From the NCBI GenBank assembly GCA_023421505.1, contig JAEZTJ010000009.1, positions 62,001-126,000 of the forward strand: DNA of 64,000 nt, in the 5' to 3' direction. The notes under the pieces were generated by a model. It saw only the letters and a list, made by a program, of their open reading frames with translations. It searched no databases and was not told the DNA's origin. Made by a program: the position numbers and the translations under genes. This document shows, piece by piece, positions 52,578 through 61,258 of the stretch. How positions within the stretch are numbered: position 1 is the stretch's first letter; each line of letters begins with the position of its first letter. The DNA is from Bacillota bacterium. Its GTDB lineage: Bacteria > Bacillota > Clostridia > Lachnospirales > Lachnospiraceae.

Positions 52578-54032
52578 GTGCAAGCATTGAATGATAATGA
52601 AAATAAAACAAACTTTTTCGGAAAGATAAAAGAATCCTTTTCCAGTAGAAAGTTTCGTAGTGGAGCATATGCAACTTTAGTATCTGCCGTAGTGATTGTA
52701 ATCGTATTAGTAATCAATATGCTGGTTTCAAAAATTAATATTCAATTCGATTTAAGCACTCAGAATATGTATACTCTGAGTAAGGATACCAAGAAGATGG
52801 TTAAGGATTTAAAGGATGAGGTTACAATTTATTATCTGGTACAGCCGGGAAGCGAAACAGACTTATTTAATAATATAGTAAAACAATATGATGCCGCTTC
52901 CGATAAGATTTCAGTTGTTAACAAAAATCCTGTGCTTTACCCTAAATTTGCGGAAAGCTATGTAGACGATGACATTACAGAGAATAGCTTCCTGGTAGTA
53001 AATAATAAAAATGATAAAGCAAAGTATGTAGATTATAATGACCTTTTGATTCAGCAGGTTAATTACCAAACATACCAGCAGGAAACTACCGGAATTGATG
53101 TAGAAGGGCAATTGACGGCAGCCATTCAGTATGTAACTAGTACGGAGCTACCTAAAATGTATGTTGTGGAAGGTCATGGTGAAGTACAGACCAGTGAGGC
53201 ATTTAGTACCCTTATGGGCAAGATTAATGTAGGTTTTGAAAAGCTTTCTACGTTATCGGAAAGCAGCATTCCTAAAGATTGTAATATGCTTTTTATCAAT
53301 GCACCCCAGGCTGATTTTTCAGAAGCTGAGACAACCATGATCAAGGATTATTTGAATAATGGCGGAAAAGCAATCATTACACTGAATAGTACTGCAACGA
53401 AGCTTCCTAATTTCCTTTCTATAATGGAATATTACGGTATCGAAGTGGTTGACGGTATCGTAGTGGAAGGTGACGCAGGCAGACATTTATCTAACTATGT
53501 AAATTGTATCATTCCTGATATAAAGGCGCATGATATCACCTCTAAGGCTTATGATAATGCAATTCCGGTCTTGATGTTAGATTCTTCTGGCTTAAAGATT
53601 TCTGATACAAAGCGAGGCACACTCACCATAGAACCATTACTTTCTACCTCTGATGCTTCCTATGCTAAGGTAAATACGAAAAGTACGAAAGTAGAAAAAG
53701 AGGCGGGAGATATCGATGGACCATTTCATGTAGGACTGGTTTCAACGGATAAATTTAGTGATAAGACCTCTAATATTGTAGTATTTTCCAGCGCATTTAC
53801 CTTTAGCGATGATACAAATAATTATAGTAATCCGGATTTATTAACAGGTACTATTGGATATTTATCAGGAGACAATAATATGCTCTCCATACCTACTAAG
53901 AGTCTTGCAGATGCAAGAATAACAGTCTCACAGAGAACAGCTATCATGCTGGGAGCTACAACAATAATAATTATTCCAGCGATAATCTTACTTATAGGCA
54001 TAATGGTTACCTTAAAAAGGAGGAAGAAATAA
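52578..54032 (+). CDS. GldG-like ABC-associated extracytoplasmic protein
   Basis: A 484-aa protein with a membrane helix near each end (YATLVSAVVIVIVLVINMLVS at about 31-51 and ATTIIIIPAIILLIGIMVTL at about 458-477), so the bulk faces outside. Motifs of the GldG/PF09822 family include FDLSTQNMYTLSKDTKKMVKDLKDEVTIYYLV, MYVVEGHGEVQTS and YLNNGGKAIITLN. Translation starts at GTG (52578) after AAAGGAG. It sits between the permease and the DUF4340 gene, whose ATG overlaps its stop (TAATG). Confidence 0.88.
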   Translation: MQALNDNENKTNFFGKIKESFSSRKFRSGAYATLVSAVVIVIVLVINMLVSKINIQFDLSTQNMYTLSKDTKKMVKDLKDEVTIYYLVQPGSETDLFNNIVKQYDAASDKISVVNKNPVLYPKFAESYVDDDITENSFLVVNNKNDKAKYVDYNDLLIQQVNYQTYQQETTGIDVEGQLTAAIQYVTSTELPKMYVVEGHGEVQTSEAFSTLMGKINVGFEKLSTLSESSIPKDCNMLFINAPQADFSEAETTMIKDYLNNGGKAIITLNSTATKLPNFLSIMEYYGIEVVDGIVVEGDAGRHLSNYVNCIIPDIKAHDITSKAYDNAIPVLMLDSSGLKISDTKRGTLTIEPLLSTSDASYAKVNTKSTKVEKEAGDIDGPFHVGLVSTDKFSDKTSNIVVFSSAFTFSDDTNNYSNPDLLTGTIGYLSGDNNMLSIPTKSLADARITVSQRTAIMLGATTIIIIPAIILLIGIMVTLKRRKK

Positions 54033-55522
54033 TGACAAAAAGGAAGAAAAGGAACGCAGTAACACTTGTTTCCCTTCTTTTAGCATTAGCCGCCTTAATC
54101 GGAGCATATATTTGGTATGGCAATAGAGATACAGAGAAAGAGAATAGCGGGGCTACAAGTGACATACCTTTAGCTACCGTTGATACCTCGAAGGTGACTA
54201 CGCTTCACTACATTGGTTCAGATGTCGATATGAAGCTGGTACGAAAGGAGGGGGTATGGAAGTCTGAAGAGGAGCCGGAGCGTCCCATCAATCAGAAGAA
54301 CGTAACCAGTATGATAGATACTATCAAGGAAATAAAAGCTTATCAGAAGGTTACTGATTCTGCGAAGGACCTTGCAGAATTCGGTATGGATAAGCCATCG
54401 GCCTTCATTGAGGTGACCCTAGAGGATGGAAAGACAATTTCGTTGAGACTTGGCAGCCAGGCGATTACCGGTGATGGTTATTATGCTATTGTAAACGACG
54501 AGACAAAGGTATATCTGGTTGGCATGACCTATAAATCAGGACTTAGCTTTACGAATACTGATATGACAGAAATTATGGAAGCTCCAACCATCACAGCAGA
54601 AAACATTACTTACATTAATATTGACAGCCGGGATGGAGAGGATGTTGAGTTAAAATACAACGAGAAAGCTAAATTAGATTATAGCGGATCACTCATGTAT
54701 CAATGGCAAATCCTTAAGCCATATGGAGACGGCTACACCGCAGATGACAGTAAAGTGGCAGAAATACAGGCCAATTATTCCAAATTTGATTTTCTTGATT
54801 GCGTAGACTATAAGGGGGAGGATTTAAGCAAATACGGTCTTAATAATCCCACGGCCACGATTGATATAGGTTATTTTGATACAGTTGAACCTTCAATTAC
54901 ACCAAAGCCTACGACAGCTGTTAGCAATGCAGCTAATACTGAAGCAGAGAAGATAAACAAGGAATACAAGATTTTGATTGGTGATAAGAACGATAAAGGT
55001 GACTATTATGTAAAAAGTGATGGCTTTAATGCGGTCTATACCTTAAGCGGTTCTTCGGTAGATAAGATGCTCCAGGTGGATGTATTCAGTTTACTTAATA
55101 AAAATGTGCTTCTTCCAAATATTCAAATGGTTGATCAGGTAAGTGTTAATATTAACGGTAAGCAGTATCAGATGGAGATTAAACCGATCGTAACGAAGGA
55201 TACCAGTAAGGACGAGGATGCCGAAGCTACCTATTATTTTCAGGGCAAGGAAGTGAAGGAAGAGGATTTTAAGAAATTATATCAGACGATGCTTAGTGCC
55301 CAATATGATGCCATATTAAAGAAAGAGGTTGATATCAGCAAACTTAAGCCCGTCTTAACCCTTAGCTACCATTTATTCGGTGACTATGCTACTACCGTAA
55401 CAGCTTCTTTCCTGCCATATAATGATAGCTTCTATATCACAGATATCGGCAAGGGACTTAATTTCCTGGCTGATAAGAGATATATTGATCAAATTATAGA
55501 AGCAATAACAGCATTTCAATAA
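54032..55522 (+). CDS. DUF4340 domain protein of the Gld-type ABC system
   Basis: The 496-aa protein has an N-terminal signal anchor (AVTLVSLLLALAALIGAYIWYG). Long extracytoplasmic beta-rich repeats follow, with DUF4340 motifs such as YQKVTDSAKDLAEFGMDKPSAFIEVTLEDGKTISLRLGSQ and YGLNNPTATIDIGY. It is the usual last gene after GldG-like proteins. Its ATG overlaps the preceding stop (TAATG), so translation is coupled. Its function is not established; an envelope role with the transporter is likely. Confidence 0.88.
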   Translation: MTKRKKRNAVTLVSLLLALAALIGAYIWYGNRDTEKENSGATSDIPLATVDTSKVTTLHYIGSDVDMKLVRKEGVWKSEEEPERPINQKNVTSMIDTIKEIKAYQKVTDSAKDLAEFGMDKPSAFIEVTLEDGKTISLRLGSQAITGDGYYAIVNDETKVYLVGMTYKSGLSFTNTDMTEIMEAPTITAENITYINIDSRDGEDVELKYNEKAKLDYSGSLMYQWQILKPYGDGYTADDSKVAEIQANYSKFDFLDCVDYKGEDLSKYGLNNPTATIDIGYFDTVEPSITPKPTTAVSNAANTEAEKINKEYKILIGDKNDKGDYYVKSDGFNAVYTLSGSSVDKMLQVDVFSLLNKNVLLPNIQMVDQVSVNINGKQYQMEIKPIVTKDTSKDEDAEATYYFQGKEVKEEDFKKLYQTMLSAQYDAILKKEVDISKLKPVLTLSYHLFGDYATTVTASFLPYNDSFYITDIGKGLNFLADKRYIDQIIEAITAFQ

Positions 55523-55635
55523 GATCCACAAATACCTTAGCATACAGCAAAAATGCGAAATTAGGTGGCACATAAATTGCCTCACATATGTTCTGCTTGA
55601 ACTTTCGCGGGACTATTAAACGTAACTTAAATATT

Positions 55636-55691
55636 GAGGGAGTATTGATCTCATCTTCGTGGTAGTGACAGGATGAGGTTAATACTCCCTT
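55636..55691 (+). terminator. Hairpin ending the Gld-type operon
   Basis: GGGAGTATT pairs with AATACTCCC, with an inner CTCATC/GATGAG stem. The following tract (TTAAGTCATTTGATT) is only moderately T-rich. Confidence 0.65.
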
Positions 55692-55844
55692 AAGTCATTT
55701 GATTGCAAAAAACTATCCTGCACAAAGGTGCTTTCAACTGCTAGAAATTAAAACTTGTACGAATATTCTACTGTCATTTATAATATATTAGCATATAAGA
55801 AATTCAAGCCATCAGGGTCTTTAAAGACGGGAACAGGAGCAGCG

Positions 55845-58397
55845 ATGAATATAAAAAGAAAGCTTATTTTAATGGCAATATGTACAGGGATTATTATAAT
55901 TCTTCTAACGGTGAATGTAATCCGAAAGCTTCAGGAGGATAATAAGGAACAGGGTGAAACTACTGTTATGGAAAATGTGATGACCAGGGCGGAGGCCTAT
56001 CGCTTCTTAAGTTATCTGGAGTATAACAAGACCGGCAGAGAGGAGCTTTCGATAGGTATTACTTATACGGATGATAAGATGTCAGGTGATTATGATACGT
56101 ATGTCAATGCAGTATGTAAGATGGGTCTTATAGATGGAAATATTACCGTCAGCCCAAAGGAGGCGTTAACATATGGTGCCTGCAAGGAATTAATTGATAG
56201 ATTAATATTAAAAAATCCGGATTATCAGAAAGCCTATGCTGAGTTATCCTTTGATTTTACGAAAGCAGAAGAAAATATGCAGATAGCAGATTTTCTGGAG
56301 CTTTACCAGAAGCTATTAGAGGTAATACCAGAGGAGCTAAGACTGGTGAAGGAAGAAACTCTGATTGTTCTGGGGCGTGAAGTAACAGAGGACGGCACGG
56401 ATAGAATGGTTACAGATCAAGGAAAGTATTTCTATCTTGACGCGAAAAATTATATGGAATACGTTCAGCAGATCAAGTCCAACAAAGAAGCTGATGCGGG
56501 TATTTCCGTTACTCCAGCCAATACTCCAAATATGGACAAAGCTACTGCTAATCTTAATGCCAATCTTATTGAACAATTTTTGGACAAAGGTGTGAGGGCT
56601 TATCTGTCTGATCAGGAATTAATATGTATTAACTCCATATCAGAGGATCAGATAACAATACATAATGTTTGGATTAAAGAAGGAAAGGAACTTCAAGTAG
56701 ATGCTTATATTAATGGAATAGATAAGGAATTCAAAGCGATATCTAAGCTAAGTACTCCGATTGGAAAGGTAGTCGGAGATATTACGGTTGAAAATCAAAA
56801 GATTGTTAAAATAAAAGTAAAACCGGATATGATACACGGAAAGGTTCTTCGTTCCGGTAAAGATTATATAGAGATAGAAGGATATGGAGAAGTACCGCTC
56901 GATACGGATTATAAGATTTATAAAATCTATGGTGAATTATCTATGGAGCCGACAGGTAGTATTCTTGTCGGTTATAAAAATACGGATTTTATTGTATCCG
57001 AAGGTAAAATCAGTGCAGCATTAATAACGGAAGCAATCAAGGCAGAGAATATCAGGGTGCTTATAGAGACTACCGGATTTAAGGGTGTTTATCATGATAA
57101 GGTTGAATTCACAGCCACATCAGATTTTTCCGTAAGTACAAAGACAACGGAACATACCTATAAAAAGGGTGAGATAGTATCGATAACACCGGAGGAGGAG
57201 TTATTTAAGGATGGAAGAATTACTATAAAAACTTCTTCTGAAGGTGCTAAAATAAAATTGTTGTCGCTGGAGCGTTCCTATGGCAATCCTAAGTATAGAG
57301 GCAGCTTCGAGATAGCGAAAGAGGATCAGGGATTACTTCTTATCAATGAACTGCCCTTAGAGGAATATTTATATGCGGTAATACCCAGTGAAATGCCTAC
57401 GATATACGGTGTGGAAGCTTTAAAGGTGCAGGCTGTCTGTGCAAGGAGCTATGCTTTCCGTCATTTAATGGCTAATAGCTTAAGTGAATTCGGAGCACAT
57501 GTTAATGACAGTGTTGCTTATCAGGTTTATAACAATATTGCAGAGAACGAGGATTCCATCCTGGCTGTCAAGGATACCTACGGAAAAGTAATTGAATATG
57601 AGAATAATGTAATAACAGCTTATTATTTCTCGACCTCTTGCGGACATACCACAGATCCTTCCAGTGTTTGGGCAAATGATGTTAAATTACCCTACTTAGA
57701 TGGAAAGCTGATGCTTGCAGAGGCTGAAGGAGAAGAGGTAGAGGCACAGAGTAATGCGGCTGATCAATATGAGGATCTATCCTCTGAGGAGCGTTTTAAG
57801 AGCTTTATTGAAGCAAATGATATCACTACCTATGACAGCAGCTTTAATTGGTACCGTTGGAAGGTAACCATAGGTGTAGATGATATAAAAAAGGTAATCG
57901 AAAATAAACTTAAAGACAGATATATGGCTAATCCTGAGTTGATACTAACTATGACAAATAAAGCTGCGGAGGATAAGGAAGCGGTTTTTGAAAGCCTTCC
58001 AATCAATACGATCGGTGATATTGTGGATATCAGTATCGAAAAACGGGAGAGTAGTGGAATTCTTTCCGAGATAATCATTCAAGGAACCGAAAATACGATA
58101 AAAGTAAAGAAAGAATATAATATTAGAGCGCTGTTAGCACCTACTTATGATAAGGTTGTCCGTCAGGACGAAAGTAAGGTAGAGAATCTAGCGATGTTAC
58201 CCAGCGCATTTTTCAGAATGGATAAAAATGAGAAGAATGGAAAACTAAGCAGTATTAAGCTGATTGGCGGCGGATATGGTCACGGAGTCGGAATGAGCCA
58301 GAATGCTGTAAAATCTCTGGTGGATTCAGGTAAGGATTATGAAGCAATCGTAGCATATTTCTATAAAGGTACAGAGCTTGGTACTATTTATGAGTAG
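55845..58397 (+). CDS. SpoIID/LytB domain envelope protein
   Basis: The 850-aa protein starts at the ATG at 55845 (MNIKRKL) after AGGAG; a longer frame from 55755 lacks a good ribosome binding site. A signal anchor is at residues 7-24. The first ~470 residues are a poorly characterised ectodomain with repeated beta-rich segments. The SpoIID domain follows (GLLLINELPLEEYLYAVIPSEMPTIYGVEALKVQAVCARSYA, then YYFSTSCGHTTDPSSVW, and GYGHGVGMSQNAVKSL near the end). SpoIID-type enzymes are lytic transglycosylases acting on denuded glycan in spore engulfment. Its 3' end overlaps the convergent YihY gene by 14 bases. Confidence 0.88.
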   Translation: MNIKRKLILMAICTGIIIILLTVNVIRKLQEDNKEQGETTVMENVMTRAEAYRFLSYLEYNKTGREELSIGITYTDDKMSGDYDTYVNAVCKMGLIDGNITVSPKEALTYGACKELIDRLILKNPDYQKAYAELSFDFTKAEENMQIADFLELYQKLLEVIPEELRLVKEETLIVLGREVTEDGTDRMVTDQGKYFYLDAKNYMEYVQQIKSNKEADAGISVTPANTPNMDKATANLNANLIEQFLDKGVRAYLSDQELICINSISEDQITIHNVWIKEGKELQVDAYINGIDKEFKAISKLSTPIGKVVGDITVENQKIVKIKVKPDMIHGKVLRSGKDYIEIEGYGEVPLDTDYKIYKIYGELSMEPTGSILVGYKNTDFIVSEGKISAALITEAIKAENIRVLIETTGFKGVYHDKVEFTATSDFSVSTKTTEHTYKKGEIVSITPEEELFKDGRITIKTSSEGAKIKLLSLERSYGNPKYRGSFEIAKEDQGLLLINELPLEEYLYAVIPSEMPTIYGVEALKVQAVCARSYAFRHLMANSLSEFGAHVNDSVAYQVYNNIAENEDSILAVKDTYGKVIEYENNVITAYYFSTSCGHTTDPSSVWANDVKLPYLDGKLMLAEAEGEEVEAQSNAADQYEDLSSEERFKSFIEANDITTYDSSFNWYRWKVTIGVDDIKKVIENKLKDRYMANPELILTMTNKAAEDKEAVFESLPINTIGDIVDISIEKRESSGILSEIIIQGTENTIKVKKEYNIRALLAPTYDKVVRQDESKVENLAMLPSAFFRMDKNEKNGKLSSIKLIGGGYGHGVGMSQNAVKSLVDSGKDYEAIVAYFYKGTELGTIYE

Positions 58398-59259
58398 TTG
58401 AGTCTATAGGGGCTTTGTGGTATAGCTGTTTAATCTTTTGCATGAAATTTTTGTTTTCCAGCATAAGATTAAATTCGGCACCCAGAAAAAGCAGATACAT
58501 ACAAAAATACATCCATAACATAAATAGTACAATGGCAGTGAGGCTTCCATAGGTTACCGTATAATTCGAGAAATTATCAATATAATACGAAAAAGCATAG
58601 GAGAAGCTCATCCAGCCGCCTGCACAAAGCATTGCACCTGGTAGCTCACTCATAATTTTTGACTTCTTATCTGGTATTACAATGTATATTATCAGAAAAA
58701 ATACAATTAAAATCACCATACCAAGAATCGTTCTCAGACTGATGATAATAAAAGCTGTATCAGTAAGAACGGGGAATTTCTGTTGAATCCAGAAATATAA
58801 GCGGTTGCCAAATACAAATAAGATCATGGTCGCAATCAGCATTATGGCGAAAATTAAGGTATAAAAAGCAGAAATTGTTCTAAGTAATATATAATGTCTG
58901 GTTTCATTAATTTCATATACGGAATTGAGCCCCTTCATAATCGCCAGAAAGCCCTTCCCGGCAGACCAGAGTGTAGTAATTGCGGTTACCGATATAACAG
59001 TGCTTGAGGCATGGGAATCATAGATCTCGGATACGGATACTACAATTGAATTAAAAGCGGTAGGAAATGCTTCTGTAAAAAATCTCATAACAGTCACTTT
59101 ATCTATCGGTAAATATTGAATGAGACTAAGAAGAAGCATTGTAAAAGGGAAAAATGAGATAATGATAAAAAAAGCAGCTTGTGCAGAAAAAGCTGCTACA
59201 TGATCCTCCCTGATTTTAGCGGATAATAAACCGAATAAGCGAAGGGTTGCTTTTATCAT
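58384..59259 (-). CDS. YihY/BrkB family membrane protein
   Basis: A 291-aa protein with about six membrane helices and the family motifs HVAAFSAQAAFFIIISFFPFTMLLLSLIQYLP, STVISVTAITTLWSAGKGFLAIMKGLNSVYE and YGSLTAIVLFMLWMYFCMYLLFLGAEFN. It was once called RNase BN, but the family is now regarded as of unknown function. The start is the ATG at 59259 (MIKATL), 6 bases after GGAGG. An in-frame ATG at 59307 would add 16 residues translated from repeat R3 and is rejected. The ribosome binding site is the end of that repeat. Confidence 0.9.
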   Translation of the reverse strand: MIKATLRLFGLLSAKIREDHVAAFSAQAAFFIIISFFPFTMLLLSLIQYLPIDKVTVMRFFTEAFPTAFNSIVVSVSEIYDSHASSTVISVTAITTLWSAGKGFLAIMKGLNSVYEINETRHYILLRTISAFYTLIFAIMLIATMILFVFGNRLYFWIQQKFPVLTDTAFIIISLRTILGMVILIVFFLIIYIVIPDKKSKIMSELPGAMLCAGGWMSFSYAFSYYIDNFSNYTVTYGSLTAIVLFMLWMYFCMYLLFLGAEFNLMLENKNFMQKIKQLYHKAPIDSTTHK

Positions 59260-59265
59260 ACTAAT

Positions 59266-59306
59266 CCTCCATGCCGCCAAAAACTTGCGAATTTGGGCAG
59301 CGCACA
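59266..59306 (-). repeat. Dispersed repeat R3, copy 2, supplying a ribosome binding site
   Basis: On the minus strand this is TGTGCGCTGCCC through GGCGGCATGGAGG, nearly identical to 1001-1040. Its terminal GGAGG is the only Shine-Dalgarno of the YihY gene. A GATTGAAAAATC/GATTTTTCAATC hairpin lies just upstream, paralleling the hairpin next to copy 1. Confidence 0.85.
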
Positions 59307-59373
59307 AATTTGCCGATTGAAAAATCTTTGATTTTTCAATCTATCTCCAATCATACTTTTGAGACGTGGGAAA

Positions 59374-59401
59374 AATACTTAAAGTTAATGAGTTTCGCAA
59401 T
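59374..59401 (-). repeat. R2 end fragment
   Basis: On the minus strand, TTGCGAAACTCATTAACTTT and the following AAGTATT match one terminal arm of R2 (TTGCGAAACTCAGTAATTGT then AAGTATTG) with a few changes. No second arm is present. Confidence 0.6.
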
Positions 59402-59468
59402 AACCTAACTTTATTATATTATATGAGGACACAAACTATACTATCCATGAATCCTATATTGTAAGAAT

Positions 59469-59777
59469 TTAAAAAACGAAGCCGGCTGCATATACAGTCA
59501 GAATTGCCCCGAGTGCTACAATAACCAGTCCTTTTTCAAAATAAGCTAACACGAGCGCTACGACAGTTCCACAGGCAGCGGTGGCTAAAGAACCTGTAGA
59601 ATAGATAATGTCGGGGAAAGTCAAAGCACCAAGAACCGCATAAGGAACATAATGTAAAAAGGATTTTATGTATTTTGATTTGATCTCCTTGCGAAATATG
59701 GCTAAAGGCAGTACACGGGGCAGATAAGTAACGATTGCCATCAAAAGAACTGCCAGAAGAGAAGTTTTTATATTCAT
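59469..59777 (-). CDS. azlD: AzlD family branched-chain amino acid exporter subunit
   Basis: The 102-aa protein has three to four membrane helices and the AzlD pattern: VTYLPRVLPLAIFRKEIKSKYIKSFLHYVPYAVLGALTFPDIIYSTGS, then GTVVALVLAYFEKGLVIVALGAI. It works with AzlC to export branched-chain amino acids or analogues. It begins 4 bases after the azlC stop on the same strand, so the pair is translationally linked. No Lrp/AzlB regulator is adjacent. Confidence 0.92.
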   Translation of the reverse strand: MNIKTSLLAVLLMAIVTYLPRVLPLAIFRKEIKSKYIKSFLHYVPYAVLGALTFPDIIYSTGSLATAACGTVVALVLAYFEKGLVIVALGAILTVYAAGFVF

Positions 59778-59780
59778 TAT

Positions 59781-60503
59781 TTATGATACCTCCGGTTCCT
59801 GTTTTTTATCTTCGAATTCAAGCGGAAATAAAAGTGCTCCAGCGCCAGCCCCGATTAAAGTTGCTATTATGATACGAAAACCAGGAGAAATGGATGAAAA
59901 TAGCGGTATGTAACGAAGAATACAGACAACGATAACAGAGATTATAATTATTGTCGTAACCTTTATGGATTTTCTTGCAGGAGGTATGATGATTGCGATA
60001 AACATTCCATAAAGAGCGATTCCCATTGCATTACTTAGTATTTCCGGGAGAGCGGAACAAATGAAGGCTCCTAAGGCTGTTCCAACGGACCACGAGACAA
60101 AGGGACCGGATATTAAACCAAACAGAAAGAAAAAGGTTAGCCGGCCCTGTTCCATGGAAGCCATTGTAAAGGTTTCGTCTGTTACACCGAAGCCAATCAA
60201 AAGACGCCTTGGCAGAGTCATATCCTTTGCTAATCTCTGGGTTAGAGAGAGGGACATTAGCATGTAGCGAATATTTATGATAAAGGTAGTTAAGGTGATC
60301 TCAAGTAAACCTGCACCCTGTAGTATCAGATTTGTACCAGCAAATTGCCCGGCTGAGGTTAAATTAGTCATGGATATGAAAATGGCAAGCCATACCGGAA
60401 GGCCTCCTGAGACCGCCATTAAGCCAAAGGTAAAGGATACGGGAAGATATCCAAGTGCTATTGGCAATCCCCGTTTTAATCCATACATCAATTCTTTTTT
60501 CAC
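59781..60503 (-). CDS. azlC: AzlC family branched-chain amino acid exporter subunit
   Basis: The 240-aa permease has the AzlC motifs LPIALGYLPVSFTFGLMAVSGGLPVWLAIFISMTNLTSAGQFAGTNLI, NIRYMLMSLSL and GFGVTDETFTMAS. I start at GTG (60503; MKKELMYGLKRG), 8 bases after TGGAGG. A TTG further upstream overlaps that ribosome binding site. It forms the large subunit of the AzlCD exporter with the gene immediately downstream. Confidence 0.92.
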   Translation of the reverse strand: MKKELMYGLKRGLPIALGYLPVSFTFGLMAVSGGLPVWLAIFISMTNLTSAGQFAGTNLILQGAGLLEITLTTFIINIRYMLMSLSLTQRLAKDMTLPRRLLIGFGVTDETFTMASMEQGRLTFFFLFGLISGPFVSWSVGTALGAFICSALPEILSNAMGIALYGMFIAIIIPPARKSIKVTTIIIISVIVVCILRYIPLFSSISPGFRIIIATLIGAGAGALLFPLEFEDKKQEPEVS

Positions 60504-60578
60504 TATAATTGCCTCCAAAATTCTTTCATTGCATTCTTTATTATACCTTAAACTTAGATAAAAGCAATAAATTAGAAA

Positions 60579-60628
60579 AAGAATAGCAAAAGTAGCTATT
60601 CTTCACGGATTATACCCAAAAAGCCTTT
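60579..60628 (+). repeat. Dispersed structured repeat R1, copy E (core only)
   Basis: About 50 bases: AAGAATAGCaaaagtaGCTATTCTT, then CACGGATTATACCCAAAAAG. Only the core hairpin and the adjoining block are present, with several changes. It lies upstream of the azlC gene and on the opposite strand to it. Confidence 0.7.
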
Positions 60629-60659
60629 TGTAAAGTCGAATTGTAGAGCCTATTAATAA

Positions 60660-60688
60660 TTGATAAAAGATGATAAATATTGTATAAT
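60660..60688 (+). promoter_or_regulatory. Strong sigma-A promoter in the azlC upstream gap
   Basis: TTGATA (60660-60665), a 17-base spacer and TATAAT (60683-60688). The predicted start near 60695 falls inside the hairpin described next, so only a tiny transcript would precede termination. Confidence 0.6.
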
Positions 60689-60689
60689 C

Positions 60690-60729
60690 GCGATAAGCGG
60701 ATCAAATCGACCCGGCTTGTCGCTTTTTT
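60690..60729 (+). terminator. Terminator-like hairpin directly after the promoter
   Basis: GCGATAA (60690-60696) pairs with TTGTCGC (60717-60723), followed by T6. A transcript starting near 60695 could still form AAGCG/CGCTT with the same T run. The rest of the gap to 61085 shows only an ATCCAT/ATGGAT hairpin near 60800 and no clear gene. Confidence 0.55.
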
Positions 60730-61085
60730 AAAGTAAAATATGAGTCAGGTACAATGGGTTTGATCGACGTTAAAACCGTTTGTAATACTATATATTTTTT
60801 ATCCATAATAAATGGATAAGCTATTGATTTTTCTTGCTTTTATAGTATTATGATAAGAGAGATGTAAATATTGTTAAATAATATATTGCGTAGGAAGTAA
60901 CTTATTAATAGATATACAAGAAAGGATTGCTAAATTGTTGAAGAGAGAAACATCCAATAATTACAAGCAAATCTTTTTAGAAGCCATTGGGATTTTAACC
61001 TAATAACAGATAAAATCTTTCTTAGGAATGAGGATGGCTTAACAAAACTATAACGGTATAGTCTAATACTGGAGGATTATAGCAT

Positions 61086-61226
61086 ATGATTAACTTTGAT
61101 GAAGAGATTGAAAAATTTCAACCGAGCCCTGAGATTGAGCAGGCAGAAGATGTAATAAATAATAATAATTTAACGGATATTAATGATATTTTGAAGGAAT
61201 TACTAAAGGGAACTGAAAATAAGTAA
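61086..61226 (+). CDS. 46-aa acidic small protein upstream of the TPR gene
   Basis: A short ORF (MINFDEEIEKFQPSPEIEQA...LKELLKGTENK) with GGAGG at 61071, 10 bases before the ATG. It is strongly acidic and mostly helical, with a C-terminal amphipathic stretch (DINDILKELL). No transmembrane segment or cysteine. It ends 32 bp before the zinc-ribbon TPR gene and is probably cotranscribed with it. I do not recognise the family. The good ribosome binding site and operon position are the evidence that it is real. Confidence 0.6.
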   Translation: MINFDEEIEKFQPSPEIEQAEDVINNNNLTDINDILKELLKGTENK

Positions 61227-61258
61227 CAGACAGATTAAACGAACAGGTGGGGATGAAT

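Noticed and set aside
59259..59307. Longer YihY start adding 16 residues (MCAAQIRKFLAAWRIS)
   Set aside because: The extension is translated from dispersed repeat R3. The GGAGG at its end points to the ATG at 59259.
60940..61005. 22-codon TTG-initiated leader peptide before the 46-aa gene
   Set aside because: The ribosome binding site is poor and no attenuator hairpin or repeated codon pattern supports it.
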